From: Mugil cephalus
Taxonomy: Eukaryota > Chordata > Actinopteri > Mugiliformes > Mugilidae
Length of the DNA stretch: 64,000 nt
Reading direction: 5' to 3'
Assembly (NCBI RefSeq): GCF_022458985.1
Contig: NC_061770.1
Coordinates: 37,553,599-37,617,598, forward strand
A program made the translations under genes and the position numbers. Below, piece after piece: positions 1-11,603 of this stretch. The notes beneath the pieces were generated by a model. That model searched no databases. It was given only the letters and a program-made list of their open reading frames with translations, and was not told the origin of the DNA. Each line of letters starts with the position of its first letter. Within the stretch, counting starts at the first letter, position 1.

Positions 1-108
1 TGGTTGGAATGTTACTTATTATGTGATGATACAGTCTGAAACAACACTCACTGCCCTGAAAGCGGTAAGATATCAAGCTACAAACAACAGGGTAAGTGAC
101 ACAAAACA

Positions 109-130
109 CCCCGCCTCTTTCCTTTAAAAG
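109..130 (+). promoter_or_regulatory. Core promoter of A1 (GC box plus TTTAAA)
   Basis: A CCCCGCC box is followed by a TTTAAAAG TATA-like element about 65 bases before the A1 start codon. The same pair at the same spacing precedes A2, A3, A4, A6 and A7, so it is a conserved part of the A-type unit. Its role as promoter is inferred from position and conservation. Confidence 0.5.
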
Positions 131-192
131 CTCACCCTTCATGGGTTCATTGCATTTGCGGACATTGCAGAGCTCCAGTCATACTCACAACC

Positions 193-1479
193 ATGAACTT
201 CACCCTAATAACAGCTTTTAATCTCTGCAGCCTCTGTAAGTACTGACTTTAATTGTTCCTAACTTCACTCCTCAAAGTATTGTTGTATGGTTAGTCTGTC
301 ATCATTTAATACATTCACTTGCTACTTGACTTTCTTCATTTTATTTACCTCATGTCACTTTAAAACAAGTAACTCTGTTGTTTCTCTGTTGGTTTCAGGC
401 TGGTTCTCTGTCTCAGGTTCTGGGGTTCAGACTCTGGACGTCCAGTCGGGTCAAGACGTCACACTTACATGCTCTAATGTTGACCAGTATGATACTGTGA
501 TAATGTGGTTCAGAGTGGTCGATCAAACATCAGATGGTTTTATTTGTTCTATGGACCCATCTGGCAAAGTTCAAACAACGAATGATCAATTCTCAAATGA
601 AAAATATGAAACAAGTTCTAACAGCTCCTCTTTCTTTCTCAAAATCAAGTCTCTGGATTTATCAGACTCTGGGTTGTATGTCTATGGAATTATCAGACCT
701 GGAAATCTACTTTTAAGTAGGACACATTTAAAGACTCATGGTAAGTGTCTTTACTTTTATTGGTACATTTTGTTTGGTCAAGTCATTTTCTAATTATGAT
801 ACAAAGAGATGATTTGATATAAATCATCCAAAAATAAAATCAAGTATGAAATAATCTTTATTAATTTAAAAGTCACTAATGAACCTGATGGTAACATGGA
901 CAACGAATATAAACATAACAGTTTCCCTAATATTTTGTGTTGTAAAAACTGAGACTTACTTTCTTTCTTGTAACTTGTCTTTGTTCTAAAGAGTCTGATG
1001 AAATGGTAAAGCTGGTGAGTGTGGCCCTGGGTGGACTGACTGTTGTCCTTGTAATGGTCATCATTGGTCTGGTTGTTCAAATCATGAAGCTCAAAAAAGG
1101 TACCTAGGCTTTTATTTTATACTATATTCTCAAAAGTAGTTAATGATCATTAACCAAATGTTTTGTTTCTGTCACTCAGCTCAAGAAGAACAGAATCCAG
1201 AACGTCAGGTAAATCATTTTCTTGTTTCATAAACATTTCCTAAAGTTACCCTCCATATGATTTGCTAATGTAGTTTATGTCCAGGGGAGAACACAAACAT
1301 GTGTCTATTACAACTGTAAAAAGTCTTGCTCCATTCTAACTTGGCCTTTAATAGACCTCTAAATGTTGTTTTCACAGAGTTGTGGTTTTGACGACCTGAA
1401 CTACGTTGCAGCGTCAACTAGAAAGAGAGTTAAAAGAAGAGAGTTGGAGACAAATGTTGTTTATGCTGCAAAGAGATAG
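193..1479 (+). CDS. A1: Ig V-domain receptor, A subtype, partly decayed
   Basis: Type I membrane receptor, probably a leukocyte surface receptor by analogy with fish CD300/NILT/NITR-like families (inference). Exons by splice sites and paralogues: signal peptide 193-235; V domain 399-740; stalk 873-914; transmembrane 992-1099; linker 1180-1208; tail 1378-1479. AATAAA at 1574. Joins are phase 1 until the linker, then phase 0. The V domain has the first Cys (VTLTCSN), the Trp in MWFRVV and the DSGLY motif. The second canonical Cys is Tyr (LYVYG, codon TAT), where the intact paralogues read LYVCG or LYFCG. The stalk exon has lost its donor (ATAAC for GTAAG); skipping it keeps frame. The linker is one codon shorter than in paralogues. 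The tail has LNYVAA, not an ITIM consensus, and NVVYAA. About 207 residues without the stalk exon. Probably dying or fold-altered. Confidence 0.72.
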
Positions 1480-1599
1480 AATCAGGAGAAACTGGACATG
1501 ATGTTGTGTTGTATTAATATGTTTTGTGGCTCTGGATGGTTTGTTGATGTGAGGAAGAAAAGTCTAATGCTGCAATAAAGATAAAATATTCATTCATCG

Positions 1600-2215
1600 T
1601 CATATTCTTTCTATAATTAACTTTAAAAAGAAAAAAACAAACATATGATCAGTGTTTAATAGAGAAGGAGCTGGTAAAATCACTGACATATGTCTGGATT
1701 GGCTCAATCTGACCTGTTAACAGGAAGAGACAACATGTGGTCTGAACCCAACTCTTATCTGTAACACATTTGTAAACAAGTTTGTGGAAGAACATTTAGG
1801 ACAGTGTGGAAAATATAAAAGTAACAGATAATTTCTCTGCATCATTAGTCAGGTGCCAATCAAAGGAAGTCTTAACTTCAGCTCTAAACATCACAAAATC
1901 CCTCAGGGTGTGTTGCATAATTACATACAAAATCACATTCAGAGTCTAATAATGAAAAGTTTTAATAAGTATTAATTGTTGAAGTTTTTAACCACAGTAA
2001 AAGCAGGATGCGAGAGTGTGAGGTTTACATTCCCTGTTTGACAGGAAGAGACAACAGCGTGTGGTCTCAACAAAACCGAAGCAAAGACTGTGAGGCTTGT
2101 TAGATCAAAGGTTTCTATAACAGGCAACTGAAGCCATTTCATCCAGAAAACAAGAGAATAACTCCCCATTGTTCATCTCAAAGACGCTCAATATCATTCA
2201 TCAGTTTAATGTTCT
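1600..2215. other. 3' flank shared by A-type genes
   Basis: No gene seen. The stretch is paralogous to the flank after A3 (about 31,500-32,230): both carry the same landmark strings around GGTGCCAATCAAAG and CATACAAAATCACATTC. It is part of the duplicated unit, not an independent element. Confidence 0.6.
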
Positions 2216-2795
2216 TAAGATGTAGGATGAGAATATATGAAATACTGTCATGGCCCAGACCTAGGGGCACCTGGGTCACACACGATAAAGTGCCCCCACT
2301 CTTCCCACTCCCAAAGAGGACAGCTAAACATACAATCTGATGGTTATTAAGTAGCAGTTTATCATTTTACTTAATATTCAGAGCAGATGGAGGAGTCTCC
2401 AGGGTCTGCTGCCAGCTCCTTAGTGGTAATGGCTGGCACCTGGCTGGGTGTGGCCACCAGGTCAGAGCCGAAAGGTTCAGCTGTTGGAAGCGACTCGCTC
2501 TCTGCACTCTGGCCGGGTTGGACCTCCAGCACAACCTGTACAGGTTTTGGGGCCTTTGTTTCTTTGTTTAGTTGTTTGGGTTGGTTTGGGTTTGGGTTTA
2601 GGTTTTTGTACACACACTCATACACACACAAACACACTGTCACTTATAACACACACCCGCATCCATGCCGCGTTCCATCCTGACTACTGATGATACCTGA
2701 GTTTTTGTTAACTTTAATGCTATGCGTGGTCTCCACGGTTTGTTGAGGTTCCTGGAACACAGAAATGAGGATATACCTTATGGTGTAGGGCTGCT
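2216..2795. other. Unrecognised intergenic sequence
   Basis: Short overlapping open frames on both strands, but no recognisable protein and no splice-site pattern. A CA-rich tract lies near 2,605-2,640. Probably old repeat debris. Confidence 0.3.
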
Positions 2796-2946
2796 TTTCA
2801 GGGGCTGGACTTGACCCCATAGTTCCAGTGACAGGAACTCTGAATGCTTCAGCATACGAAAAGATTTTAGACAATTCCATGCTCTCATCATTGTAGGAAC
2901 AGTGTGGGTATGGCCCCTTTCTCCTTCAACATAACTTAGTACCACT
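2796..2946 (+). mobile_element. Tc1-like remnant (family 3), left part, split by a hAT element
   Basis: Matches other Tc1 remnants in the window (21,415-21,720 and 48,900-49,300) through the transposase segment around the catalytic-core strand. The frame is broken. The match stops at the hAT insertion and resumes at 6,047. Confidence 0.7.
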
Positions 2947-3173
2947 TGGCTTGAGCGGTATGGTGAAAATACCATGTACCGCGAGATGACAAAATACCGG
3001 CGATACACTTTTAACACCATTAAAAATAGATATACTTCTATTTTTATCCAACCTGCTATACAGAAACAATTGCGATGTCATTTTATCATAGTACAGCACG
3101 CACACGCTACTAAATGGCAGTATGCGGGTCAACAGGCTGCTGCGACAATTGAACCAGTCATAAGGCCCAGTGC

Positions 3174-3461
3174 GTGAGGATGGGGGCTGCAAGTGATGGC
3201 GGTGCAGAATTAGTCAAAAAGGTCCATGCCTCAGCCGCTGTCTGGGAGTGTTTTGATTTCCTACTGAATGATAAAGGTGAGCACGCAACAAAGTCTGTAG
3301 CAGGAGCAGCAGCTGGCAAACAAGAAGCCAACTTTGGCCAGTCTCATTGCAAGAACATCTGCAAGAAAAGTGTAGGGTATTTGCCTGTTTGGGTGAAAAA
3401 AAGTTACCTGTTATTGCTTGAATTAGGCAATTCATTTTCTTTTGATTTACCAAAGATGTGA
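3174..3461 (+). pseudogene. BED zinc-finger-like fragment of hAT transposase
   Basis: A 95-residue open frame whose first ~35 residues resemble the N-terminal part of BED/ZBED fingers (SAAVWECFDFLLNDKGE-like, the V-W-x-x-F pattern before the first Cys). The C-x-x-C and H-x-H ligands expected after it are not evident, so it is broken or runs into non-coding sequence. It lies inside the hAT element, which supports the assignment. Confidence 0.45.
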
Positions 3462-3659
3462 TATGAACTCGCATGCAGTGTTAACCGTTTTCTGCTGGCT
3501 TTGTTGGTGTTTGTACTTTTCTCATTTTTGTTAATGTGTGTTTTATTTCTAACATTAACATACGTGATTGCTTGGCACTGAGTGCAAAAACATGTCATTC
3601 TGGCAGTTTAAATACATTTCTTAAACATTTCAACTGTTTGTTTCATAATGTCAAATACA

Positions 3660-5718
3660 GAATATCTAAAACATAGAATAACAAAGAAACATAAATTACG
3701 ATGGAATGAGAAGATGATATGTCATATAGCCTACTATAGAATATATAACTTTATCTCTAAGGTTTTAGAAAGGGTTGTTGCCAATCAGTTGGTTGATCAT
3801 TTAAACAGGAATGGTTTGTTTAAAGAGTATCAGTCAAGTTTAGAGCTCATCATAGTACAGAAACAGCTCTGGTTAAAGCTACCAACGATCTCCTCAGGGC
3901 TTCAGATGATGGACTTGTCTCTTGCACTGCTAGACCTCAATGCTGCATTTGACACTACTGATCACAGTATTCTACTACAGAGACTTGAAAGTGTGATCAA
4001 GATTACAGGAACTGCACTAGAAGGGTTTGAATCATATCTGTCAGACAGATTCCAGTTTGTCCATGTAAACAACAGTTCTTCTATATATACAAAAGTAAGC
4101 TATGGATTTCCTCAGGGTTCTGTGCTAGGCCAATATTATTCACATTATACATGCTTACCTTAGGTGATATCATTAGAAAGCATGGCATAAACTTCCGTTG
4201 CTACACAGATGATACCCAGCTATATTTTTCCATGAAACCAGATGAATCTAATCAGCTGGTTAAACTCCAATCATGCCTTAAAGACATAAAGGCTTGGATG
4301 ATCTGTAATTTTCTACTTTTAAACTCAGCCAAAACAGAAGTCATTGTATTTGGCTCTAAACATGTCAGAGGTTCATTATCTAATCACCTGGTTTCGTTGG
4401 ATGATATTACCTTGGCCTCCAGTGCTACTGTGAAAAACCTTGGTGTTATATATCCTTTAATTCTCACATAAAGCAGGTGACCAGGACTGCTTTCTTTCAC
4501 CTTCGTGATATCATCAAAATTAAGAAAATCCTTTCTCAGAGTGATATGGAAAAAAATAGTTTATGCATTTGTGTCTTCCAGGCTGGATTATTGTAACTGA
4601 GTACTGTCTGGGTGTCTTTAAAAAGCCTCCAATTGATTCAAAATGCTGCAGCAAGAGCACTGACAGAAATTAGCAAGAGAGGTCATATTACTCCAGTATT
4701 AGCTTCTCTTCATTGTCCCATTGGCTCATTGGCCTTTTCAGGCCAAGCTCCATCATATCTGAAAGATTTCGTAGAACCATACGGTCCCAACAGATCACTA
4801 TGATCTCAAAGTGCAGATCTGCTTGTGGTTCCTAGAGTTTCTAAAAGTAGAATGGGAGGTAGAGCCTTCAGCTATCAGGCTCCTCTCCTATGGAACCAGC
4901 TCCCAGTTTGGGTTCGGGAGGGAGACACCGTCTCGACTGTTAAGGTCAGGCTTAAGACTTTCCTTTTTGACAAAGCTTATACTCAGGGCTGAACTTCACC
5001 ATCCCTTAGTTATGCTACTATAGGCCTAGGCTGCAGGGCGACGACGCACTGAGGAAATGTCCTCTCCTCTGTCTTCTTTGGATCCTGTCCTCTAATATCT
5101 TATCATTTTATTTTCTATCGTTTATAATTTATTTTCTATTACTAACCACTGTGTCTCACTCTCTCCCCTTCCCTTCCCCTCCCTTCCCCCTCCATCTTCT
5201 TGTGAGGGTTTCTGGTCCGGAGTGCTGAATATCTGACCTGTGGAGTTCTGGGCTACATCTGCTGCCATGGCCTCATCAACCAGCCCAGTCTTCATGGTCT
5301 GGAGTGCTGTGTATCAGACCTGTGGAGCTCCATAAACTACATCTGCCCCAGTCGTCATGGCGTCCTCCAGTTGTCCATTCCTACCTAGATGAACAATTCA
5401 CCAACCTGCCCATGATTCCTGTTATACTCACAAACTGTTACATAAGATCATCAGCTATGTGCTGTATTACTATATCCTACATGTTTCCCTCAGCTTGATG
5501 TATGTATCTATGACAGAAGTTTGTTTATCTTGTTTCTCCTTTTCTCTCTATATTCTCTGTTTCTACCCGGCTGGCCTTCGGCAGATGGGTGCCTGCATAT
5601 GAGCTGGGTTCTGCTCAAGGTTTCTTCCTGTTAAAAGCGAGTTTTTCCTTGCCACCGTCGCCCTCAGGCTTGCTCTGGAGGTTGCAGGCAGGTTTTTGTG
5701 AAGCGACAATTGTATTGT
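3660..5718 (+). mobile_element. L2-clade LINE, 5'-truncated
   Basis: Reverse transcriptase fragments in successive frames: a finger/palm part near 3,750-4,130 (LLDLNAAFDTTDHSIL, YLSDRFQFVHVN, FPQGSVLG), a second part at 4,151-4,471 with the active-site motif as YTDD instead of YADD, and a C-terminal part near 4,612-5,000 (LQLIQNAAARALT, QAPSYLKD). At least two frameshifts. The 3' untranslated region ends with the widespread fish L2 tail (GGTTTCTTCCTGTTAAAAGC near 5,618-5,640) followed by a microsatellite. Dead copy. Confidence 0.8.
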
Positions 5719-5760
5719 TAATACATATATACATATACATATATATATACATATACATAT

Positions 5761-5793
<33 letters not shown>

Positions 5794-5858
5794 CATATAC
5801 ATATACATACATATACATATACATATACACACATATATATATACATATACACACATAT

Positions 5859-5889
<31 letters not shown>

Positions 5890-5965
5890 CACACATATAT
5901 ATATATATACACACATATATACACACACATATATATACACACACACACATATATATATATGAGTT
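5719..5965. repeat. AT/CA-rich imperfect microsatellite
   Basis: About 245 bases of TATACA/TATATA/CACACA units directly after the L2 3' tail. Open frames across it on both strands are low-complexity Tyr/Ile/Cys/Val strings and are not genes. L2 elements often end in microsatellites, so it probably grew from the LINE tail. Confidence 0.85.
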
Positions 5966-6046
5966 GAAGACGTAAATCCCAGCCATACCGGGGTATTTAG
6001 TCAGGAATATACCAGGGTATGGAAAAATGGATACCGCCCAAGCCTA

Positions 6047-6330
6047 GCACCAGTACACAAAGAAAGGTCCATAAAGACATGGATTAGTGAGTTTGGTTTG
6101 GAAGAACTTGAGTGGCCTGCACAGAGTACTGACATCAACCTGCGAGAACACATTTGGGATGAATTATAGTGAAGACTGTGAGCCAGGCCTTCTTGTCTAT
6201 CATCAGTGTCTGACCTCATACATGCGCTTCTGGGAGAATGGTCAAAAACTCCCATAAACACACTCCTAACCCATACAATATAGTGTGTGGTATTAATATT
6301 GCAAAAGTCCAAAAACATTGGCTAATACAG
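6047..6330 (+). mobile_element. Tc1-like remnant (family 3), right part
   Basis: Resumes the Tc1 copy interrupted at 2,946: frame fragments correspond to the region around the last catalytic Glu and the C-terminus (compare 21,540-21,720). Stop codons and indels are present. Confidence 0.65.
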
Positions 6331-6572
6331 TCCAGAATATTCTCCAGAACTCATTTTGTCATTGTTGTTGAAAGTTTGTTCCTTGTAAGATTGTGCCAGC
6401 ACGTGTTCTGCTGAGAAATCAGACAAACTACCAGGTCACAGTAACAGAACACATGTGTGTTAACCCATTAGTTTATACGATTCCTTTTTGCTGCACCCTG
6501 CTGCAGATGGTTTTCAGATTTTGAAAAAACTCATCTACAATGTGTGTGATGATGTAACATTCTTCTTTTCAG

Positions 6573-6689
6573 AGGTTAGATGAGCTGAACTACGCAGCTC
6601 TAAGTTTCCGGGGCAAAGCAAAAAGAGGCCGTAGTCGTCCATCAGAGGGAGAGATGGAGCCACACGTTGTATATGCTGCCACCAGATAG
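6573..6689 (+). pseudogene. Orphan receptor last exon with ITIM (LNYAAL)
   Basis: An open 38-codon exon preceded by a pyrimidine-rich acceptor (TTCTTTTCAG, ends 6572) and ending with TAG, with AATAAA at 6766. It encodes LDELNYAALSF, an exact ITIM consensus (L-x-Y-x-x-L), then HVVYAATR, the same architecture as the A-type tails. No matching V, stalk or transmembrane exon lies upstream; Tc1/hAT sequence is there instead. It is a stranded 3' end unless spliced to a remote exon. Confidence 0.7.
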
Positions 6690-6789
6690 ACCCAGGAAAA
6701 ACCAGGAACTGCAGCTCAGCTTTGTCATGTTAACATGCACATGTTGTTTGGTATAAATAATATCAAATAAAGTGTAAATGTTTCAGCAT

Positions 6790-7480
6790 TAATGTTCTGG
6801 TCTTGGTCATTCTTTCAGAACACATATGATTGTGCTTTTCTTCAAATATTTGTTTTCATTTTGTTTGGTTTTTGTCTGTGAGAAAAACAAAAAAGAGAGA
6901 GAGCATAGTTGAAGTGTGATGGAGGAGGAGTCATAAAAAGGAATAGTTACTCTCGACGCTTTGAGGGGAGAGTCAGTGAGAGGAGTGAGATACACATTAT
7001 ACAGGAAGAGACAGTACAGTGTGGACTGAGAATAACTGAGGGGAAAATCATGAGCTCTGCTGAAAGTTATAAACGTGCATAAATAAACTGTCAAATGAAT
7101 GTATCAACACTGTATATACTGTACATTTTCTGTGTATGTCAAAAATAAAGACTCCACCACATATCACACATATCAGAGAGCAAGAGTTTTGCTCCTCAGC
7201 AGGTCAGCCTTATCTGACATCTTTCAGTCACTCCACACCCCCCATCACTTTACTCAAAGCACTTTACCTTCACACTGAACATTGATATTAAAGACTCAAC
7301 AATAAACAGAAGAGAAAAGAACTCTACAGTTGTGAACATACATGGCCAAATTCCTGGTGGTGACAGGAGTTCACTGAGTAAATTTTATTATAGCAATAAA
7401 GACGTGTGATGGATTAATAACAGGCACTCTCATGATGAAGAGCAAAAACAACAGGACAAAGAACGATGCTAAACAAGACA
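6790..7480. repeat. Duplicated 3' flank of the orphan-tail unit
   Basis: No gene seen. The same flank follows the orphan tail at 22.4 kb (22,540-22,920) and recurs at 32,975-33,300 and 49,690-50,236. It marks the start of each tandem unit. In this copy it jumps at about 7,480 into sequence that normally lies after a B-type gene, so the B gene has been deleted here. Confidence 0.6.
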
Positions 7481-7489
7481 TGTTTATCT

Positions 7490-9375
7490 TATTGTGTCTG
7501 CCTCGGCTCTCAACCTGAAAAGAACAAGCATATTTGATGTTTTATGAGGAGGAGCCTCAAAGGAGACTGGTGACTGTCAAAGTTAATCATAGTAATAGTC
7601 AAATGGTCTGCCTGGGAGGGAGGTGTGAATGAGATACACATCAGTACACAGGAAGAGACAGTACAGTGTGGCCTGAGCACAACTGAAACAGCACTAAGCA
7701 TGAACAGTTCCGCATTTGACTGAACTATACAAGACTTCATATTTATGCATACATTTGGTAAAAAATAAAGAAAATAAACATTAATGAATCAATCAAGCAA
7801 CGGTTAATGACAAACATTATCTGTGTGAGTTATAAAATCTTCACAACAGGAAGACTACAGCCCTGACCACAAACATCAAACGTCTCGTTCTTCTTTAGAC
7901 ACAGAACAAAGCTACTTTAGAAAAATGGTTTCTCTTTTCTGATAATTTTATACGAACAAAAATAAAACACACACGTCTCCTGATCCCCAGAACAACTGAA
8001 CCACTGGATTCTGTTGTTCGGTTGTTTCTTCTTTAGCTTAGCTTTAGCCTCAAGAGTCACTTCCAATGAACACTGCACTAGTGAATGTAACAGCTACAGC
8101 ATGAAGTGATTTGCATGCACGTGCACAATAAGTCTTGACCCCTCCCCCTGCTATTTTCCACTGCAGTGAGAACACCATGCATCAAGACTAGCCTTTGCCT
8201 CAGTGCAACAAAGCCACATGCAACAACTGTGCTCCCTTCACACAAATGTGTACTACTCTCTTTTTTTTTAATTATCTTCGATCTAATTATAAAAAAAAGC
8301 AGTCATCTCCTCTTAAGCCACCAGCTACTTTACTTGTCATTTCATATCTCGAAAGAGGTAATCCACAGCAAACTTATGTTCAATGTTATAACCGGCCACA
8401 AAGCTGAATTCTGTTGCTGTTTAAGACACATCCTTGTACATCCTCCTTGAGCTTAATTCAGAAAAAGATAACTACCAGAACAGAGTCTTTGTCTCTGTCC
8501 CTGAACTGTGGCAGAAGCTCAAAATCCATATTAAATGTGAATCCACTGAGGATTTGTTGGACACTGGTGTCAAAAGTTACTTCAATCACTTCAACTGAAT
8601 TTGTTCAGCATCTGTCCAGAAGTGGCAGCATTGAGCACAGTGATGGTGAGTAGCACTCCAGCTGGTGAGAGAGGAAGAAATCCAGAGCTCCATCTCACTA
8701 ACAGAACAACCAATCTCTGTGTTTGAAAACCAAAAACATATCCAACCTTACACCTAATGTTTTTCCTTACAGTACTGGATCAGCGATAAGGGCGTTTCCA
8801 GTGTTGTTCCTCCCAACATGTCCATCTCGTATGAAGATGTTGTCATAGTGCACCAAATCAGCTGAAACTTATTAAAAAAAAAAAAAAAAAAAAACAGATT
8901 TAACAGAAAAGCTGGTGAGTGTGGCCCTGCTATTTAACAGATTAGATCAATATCACCACAGTTTGTCAGACTTGATGCTATACTCTGATTGAGAAGTATT
9001 CCTTCATTGTCTTTGAGTAGTCCTTACACACTTACACACTCATAGTGTTTGGTGTTTTGTGGAGACCGAGCTGCATGTGGACTTCCCGGACCACAATGCG
9101 TCTGTGCCCGGCTTTAAGACCCTACAGGTGGATGGAGACATGCTCCTTGGCATTGGAGTTTGCATCCCTCCCCCAATAGAAAGGGCAGCAGCATGTCATA
9201 AGTTCCATGGCATTGTTGTCAACAGTTACACAACAGTTTGTGTAATTGTTTTTCCTCAATGATGATTCTGTGCTTATTTTGCTTACACCATTTTCTATTT
9301 TATTTTGTTTCCTCTTTCTTTTTACTTTTTCCCTTGTGGATCATTAAAGTTTATTTAAGTCCAAGTATATCTTAT
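7490..9375. repeat. Old copy of the B-gene downstream flank with LINE debris
   Basis: Parallels 25,728-28,640 and 36,110-39,020 but is more diverged. It holds a short conserved open block (8,503-8,648), an A-run at 8,871-8,894, a LINE endonuclease fragment near 9,060-9,135 (DHNASVPGFKTLQVDG-like) and a LINE 3' end with GGATCATTAAAG near 9,339. No host gene recognised. Confidence 0.55.
8503..8648 (+). other. Conserved short open block with splice-donor-like end (copy 1 of 4)
   Basis: Translates as about 48 residues ending SITSTEFVQHLSRSGSIEHSDG, followed by GTGAGT. Copies lie at 28,062-28,200, 38,443-38,581 and 50,838-50,977; the second and third carry a frame change. I do not recognise the protein. 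It could be an exon of an unknown gene or part of a repeat. Confidence 0.35.
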
Positions 9376-9699
9376 TCGAGTCTGTAGTCATCATACTTCA
9401 GTTTCCTAACATGTGCTGTGGAGAAAGTCAGCTCACGGTGGGAAACATGTGGCCAAACATGTGGTTAAAACAAAGACATGGCTCAGGGCCTCTTGGTACA
9501 GTGGTTGGTGCAGTTGTCATGGTTTCCCTTGTTTAACAGATGCTGTGCGCCATTCAGTCATTGTAAACTTCAAATAGCACACAGAAGTCAGTAAGTTGGT
9601 AACTAGAGTTTATCATATATACACAGCAATATGAATGACAGGTTCTCTATGTTCAATGCCCCCCCCCCTTTCTTTTGTTGTTAACAATGTTGTTAATAC

Positions 9700-10382
9700 G
9701 CTGTGCAGATTCCTTAGGAGATATGGAGGAACACACATGGTGGAAAGCGAGGCAGCACAAAAGTGAGAGAGAGGACTTCATAGTGGTTGTTTACATTCCT
9801 CCATCAGCGGCTGCAGCCACTGCAAGTGACTGAAGTCATCTACTCTGTGGTCGGAGAATTACAGACGCAACATCCCAGCGCTCTCATCCTAAACAGGAGG
9901 GACTTCAACCATGTCTCTCCCTCTCCTGTCCTCACCAACTTTACCCAGTATGTAGACCTGCACCAGGACTCTAAAGGTATGGTCTAGAATCAGAGGAGGC
10001 ACAGCAGGAGTGTTTTGATGTCACAGACTGAAGTCATTCTGAGGAGGACTTCGGAGATGACATTGAGGGTCCCTCTCGCTGCATAACAGACTACATAAAA
10101 TTCTGCGAGGACAACACTGTTCCAACAAAAAAAAGGTCTGTTTTTCCAACAACAAGCCATGGATAAACAAAGACATTAAGGGCCTTCGTGAGGAGCTCAG
10201 GGCTGTTCAAAAGGAGCTGAAGAGGGAACTGAGAGAGGCCAACACAAAAGAGATGTGGAAAGAGATGAAAAAGATAACAGGCTGTGTGAAAACCTCGTCT
10301 GGAATTGATGGTGGCAGTGAATTTGCTAAACCTATTCTTCAATAGGTTTGACACCTCCCTTGCGAGCTGACTGTGGACCTGT
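9700..10382 (+). mobile_element. CR1/Rex1-like LINE fragment, 5' part
   Basis: Conceptual frames resemble the endonuclease region of fish non-LTR retrotransposons (a stretch with LILNRRDFNHV resembling the GDFNH motif, near 9,880-9,910), followed by degenerate linker sequence. Frames are broken. It continues at 11,011 after a MITE. Confidence 0.55.
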
Positions 10383-11010
10383 CAGTGCGTTTACATGAGG
10401 AGCTTAATCGAATTATGCTCAAAATTTGACTTTCTGACTACAGTCCTTGTCCCAGTTTACATGCAGCACAAGAAAATCGATTAACTGTTCTCCTCCTTCA
10501 CACTAGGAGGCGATATGTGTCTTTTCAGCGGGTTAATACCACGTTAATATGGCCCGATTTCCACTTGACCTATCACGTGATATAATAAACAAGAGTCCTT
10601 CATGCGGCCGACCAGCATTTCAAACAACAACCATAGGGATGATACTACATTTTTTAATCTCTATGTAATGTTCGCGCTACTTCTGGTTCAGGTAAGATCC
10701 GTGCTATCACTCAGACAGTTCTTCTAGCGGCTCCATTTATCTTCTCCTTCTTCTACGAACGGCTTTCTTGGGTGTTTTTGTTCCGGGGTCACAAGCCAGC
10801 ACAGCAGTTGTGGAGCATGCGCACACGCCTCATCCAATTGAAAAATGCGATTCACTGTATACATGCCGGAGAAAATCTCATCATCTGGGTGTTTCAATCG
10901 GATAATAAGAACTCCGATTTTAGTAACATGTTTACATGCACTTAAGTTCTCCCGTTATGGTCCGATTAAGGCAACAATTCGTTTTTTTCACGTGCATGTA
11001 AATGCACTGT
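10383..11010. mobile_element. MITE, ~630 bp, copy 1
   Basis: Starts CAGTGCGTTTACATG and ends with the near-perfect inverse (CATGTAAATGCACTG). It sits in a LINE that continues on both sides, with candidate 3-base duplications TGT. A second copy in opposite orientation is at 59,130-59,731 and aligns along the whole length. No transposase frame inside; superfamily not assigned. Confidence 0.75.
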
Positions 11011-11530
11011 GTGTCTCCACCCCCCACCACGGTGCCCATTCACACCTCTGCTGCAGCTGGCTGGAATCTTTCAGCACCTCTTTAACCTCTCCCTGAGGTT
11101 GATGAAGGTACCTGACATCTGGAAGACCTCCTACATTGTTCCAGTACCGAAGAGGAGACGTTTGATTGCTCCCAATGACTACAGGCCAGTAGCATTAACA
11201 TCCCATGTCATGAAGTCCTTTGAGAGGCTGGTTCTCCTGCCCCTGAGGGATATGCTGTCTGCTTTTCTGGACCCCCTGCAGTTTGCTAACCAGCACATGG
11301 GTGTGGAGGACGCCATCATCTTCCTCACACACAAGGCCCTGTCTCATCTGGAGAGTGCAGGAAGCACTGTGAGAGTTAATTTCTTTGACTTTTCCAGCCA
11401 GTGCATTCAACAGCATCCAACATATCCTCCTGAGAGACAAGCTTCTGGACATGTAACTTCACCCTGACTTTGCTGCCTGGATTTTGGACTACCTCACAAG
11501 ATGTCGATGACTCTTCCATAGTAGGATGTA
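11011..11530 (+). mobile_element. CR1/Rex1-like LINE fragment, reverse transcriptase part
   Basis: Open segments encode the N-terminal reverse transcriptase block (LMKVPDIWKTSYIVPVPK, PNDYRPVALTSHVMKSFERL, then VNFFDFSSQ in place of the usual F-I-D-F-S-S-A-F). It belongs with the fragment before the MITE. The catalytic YxDD block is absent, so it is truncated and dead. Confidence 0.7.
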
Positions 11531-11603
11531 CCACCAATGATGATGAGGAGTGCAGAGGACTGATTGAGAGCTTTGTTGAGTGGAGTAAGCGGAACCTCTT
11601 GCT

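Larger units (their letters stand above)
2947..6046. mobile_element. hAT-type DNA transposon with nested L2 LINE
   Basis: About 3.1 kb. Ends are imperfect inverted repeats: left TGGCTTGAGCGGTAT, right (reverse complement) TAGGCTTGGGCGGTAT. It interrupts a Tc1 remnant. The flanking 8-base target copies are GTACCACT (2939-2946) and GCACCAGT (6047-6054); the uninterrupted Tc1 copy at 21.5 kb reads GCACCAGT. An 8-base duplication is the hAT hallmark. Inside are a BED-finger-like reading frame, a truncated L2 LINE and a microsatellite. It is not autonomous now. Confidence 0.7.

Noticed and set aside
534..716. Second open frame inside V exons (about 60-65 residues, repeated in A1-A7)
   Set aside because: A frame-shifted shadow of the V-domain coding sequence that recurs only because the exons are paralogous.
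5563..5986. Long open frames on both strands (about 120 residues)
   Set aside because: They lie over the TATACA microsatellite and translate to Tyr/Ile/Cys/Val repeats; no gene.
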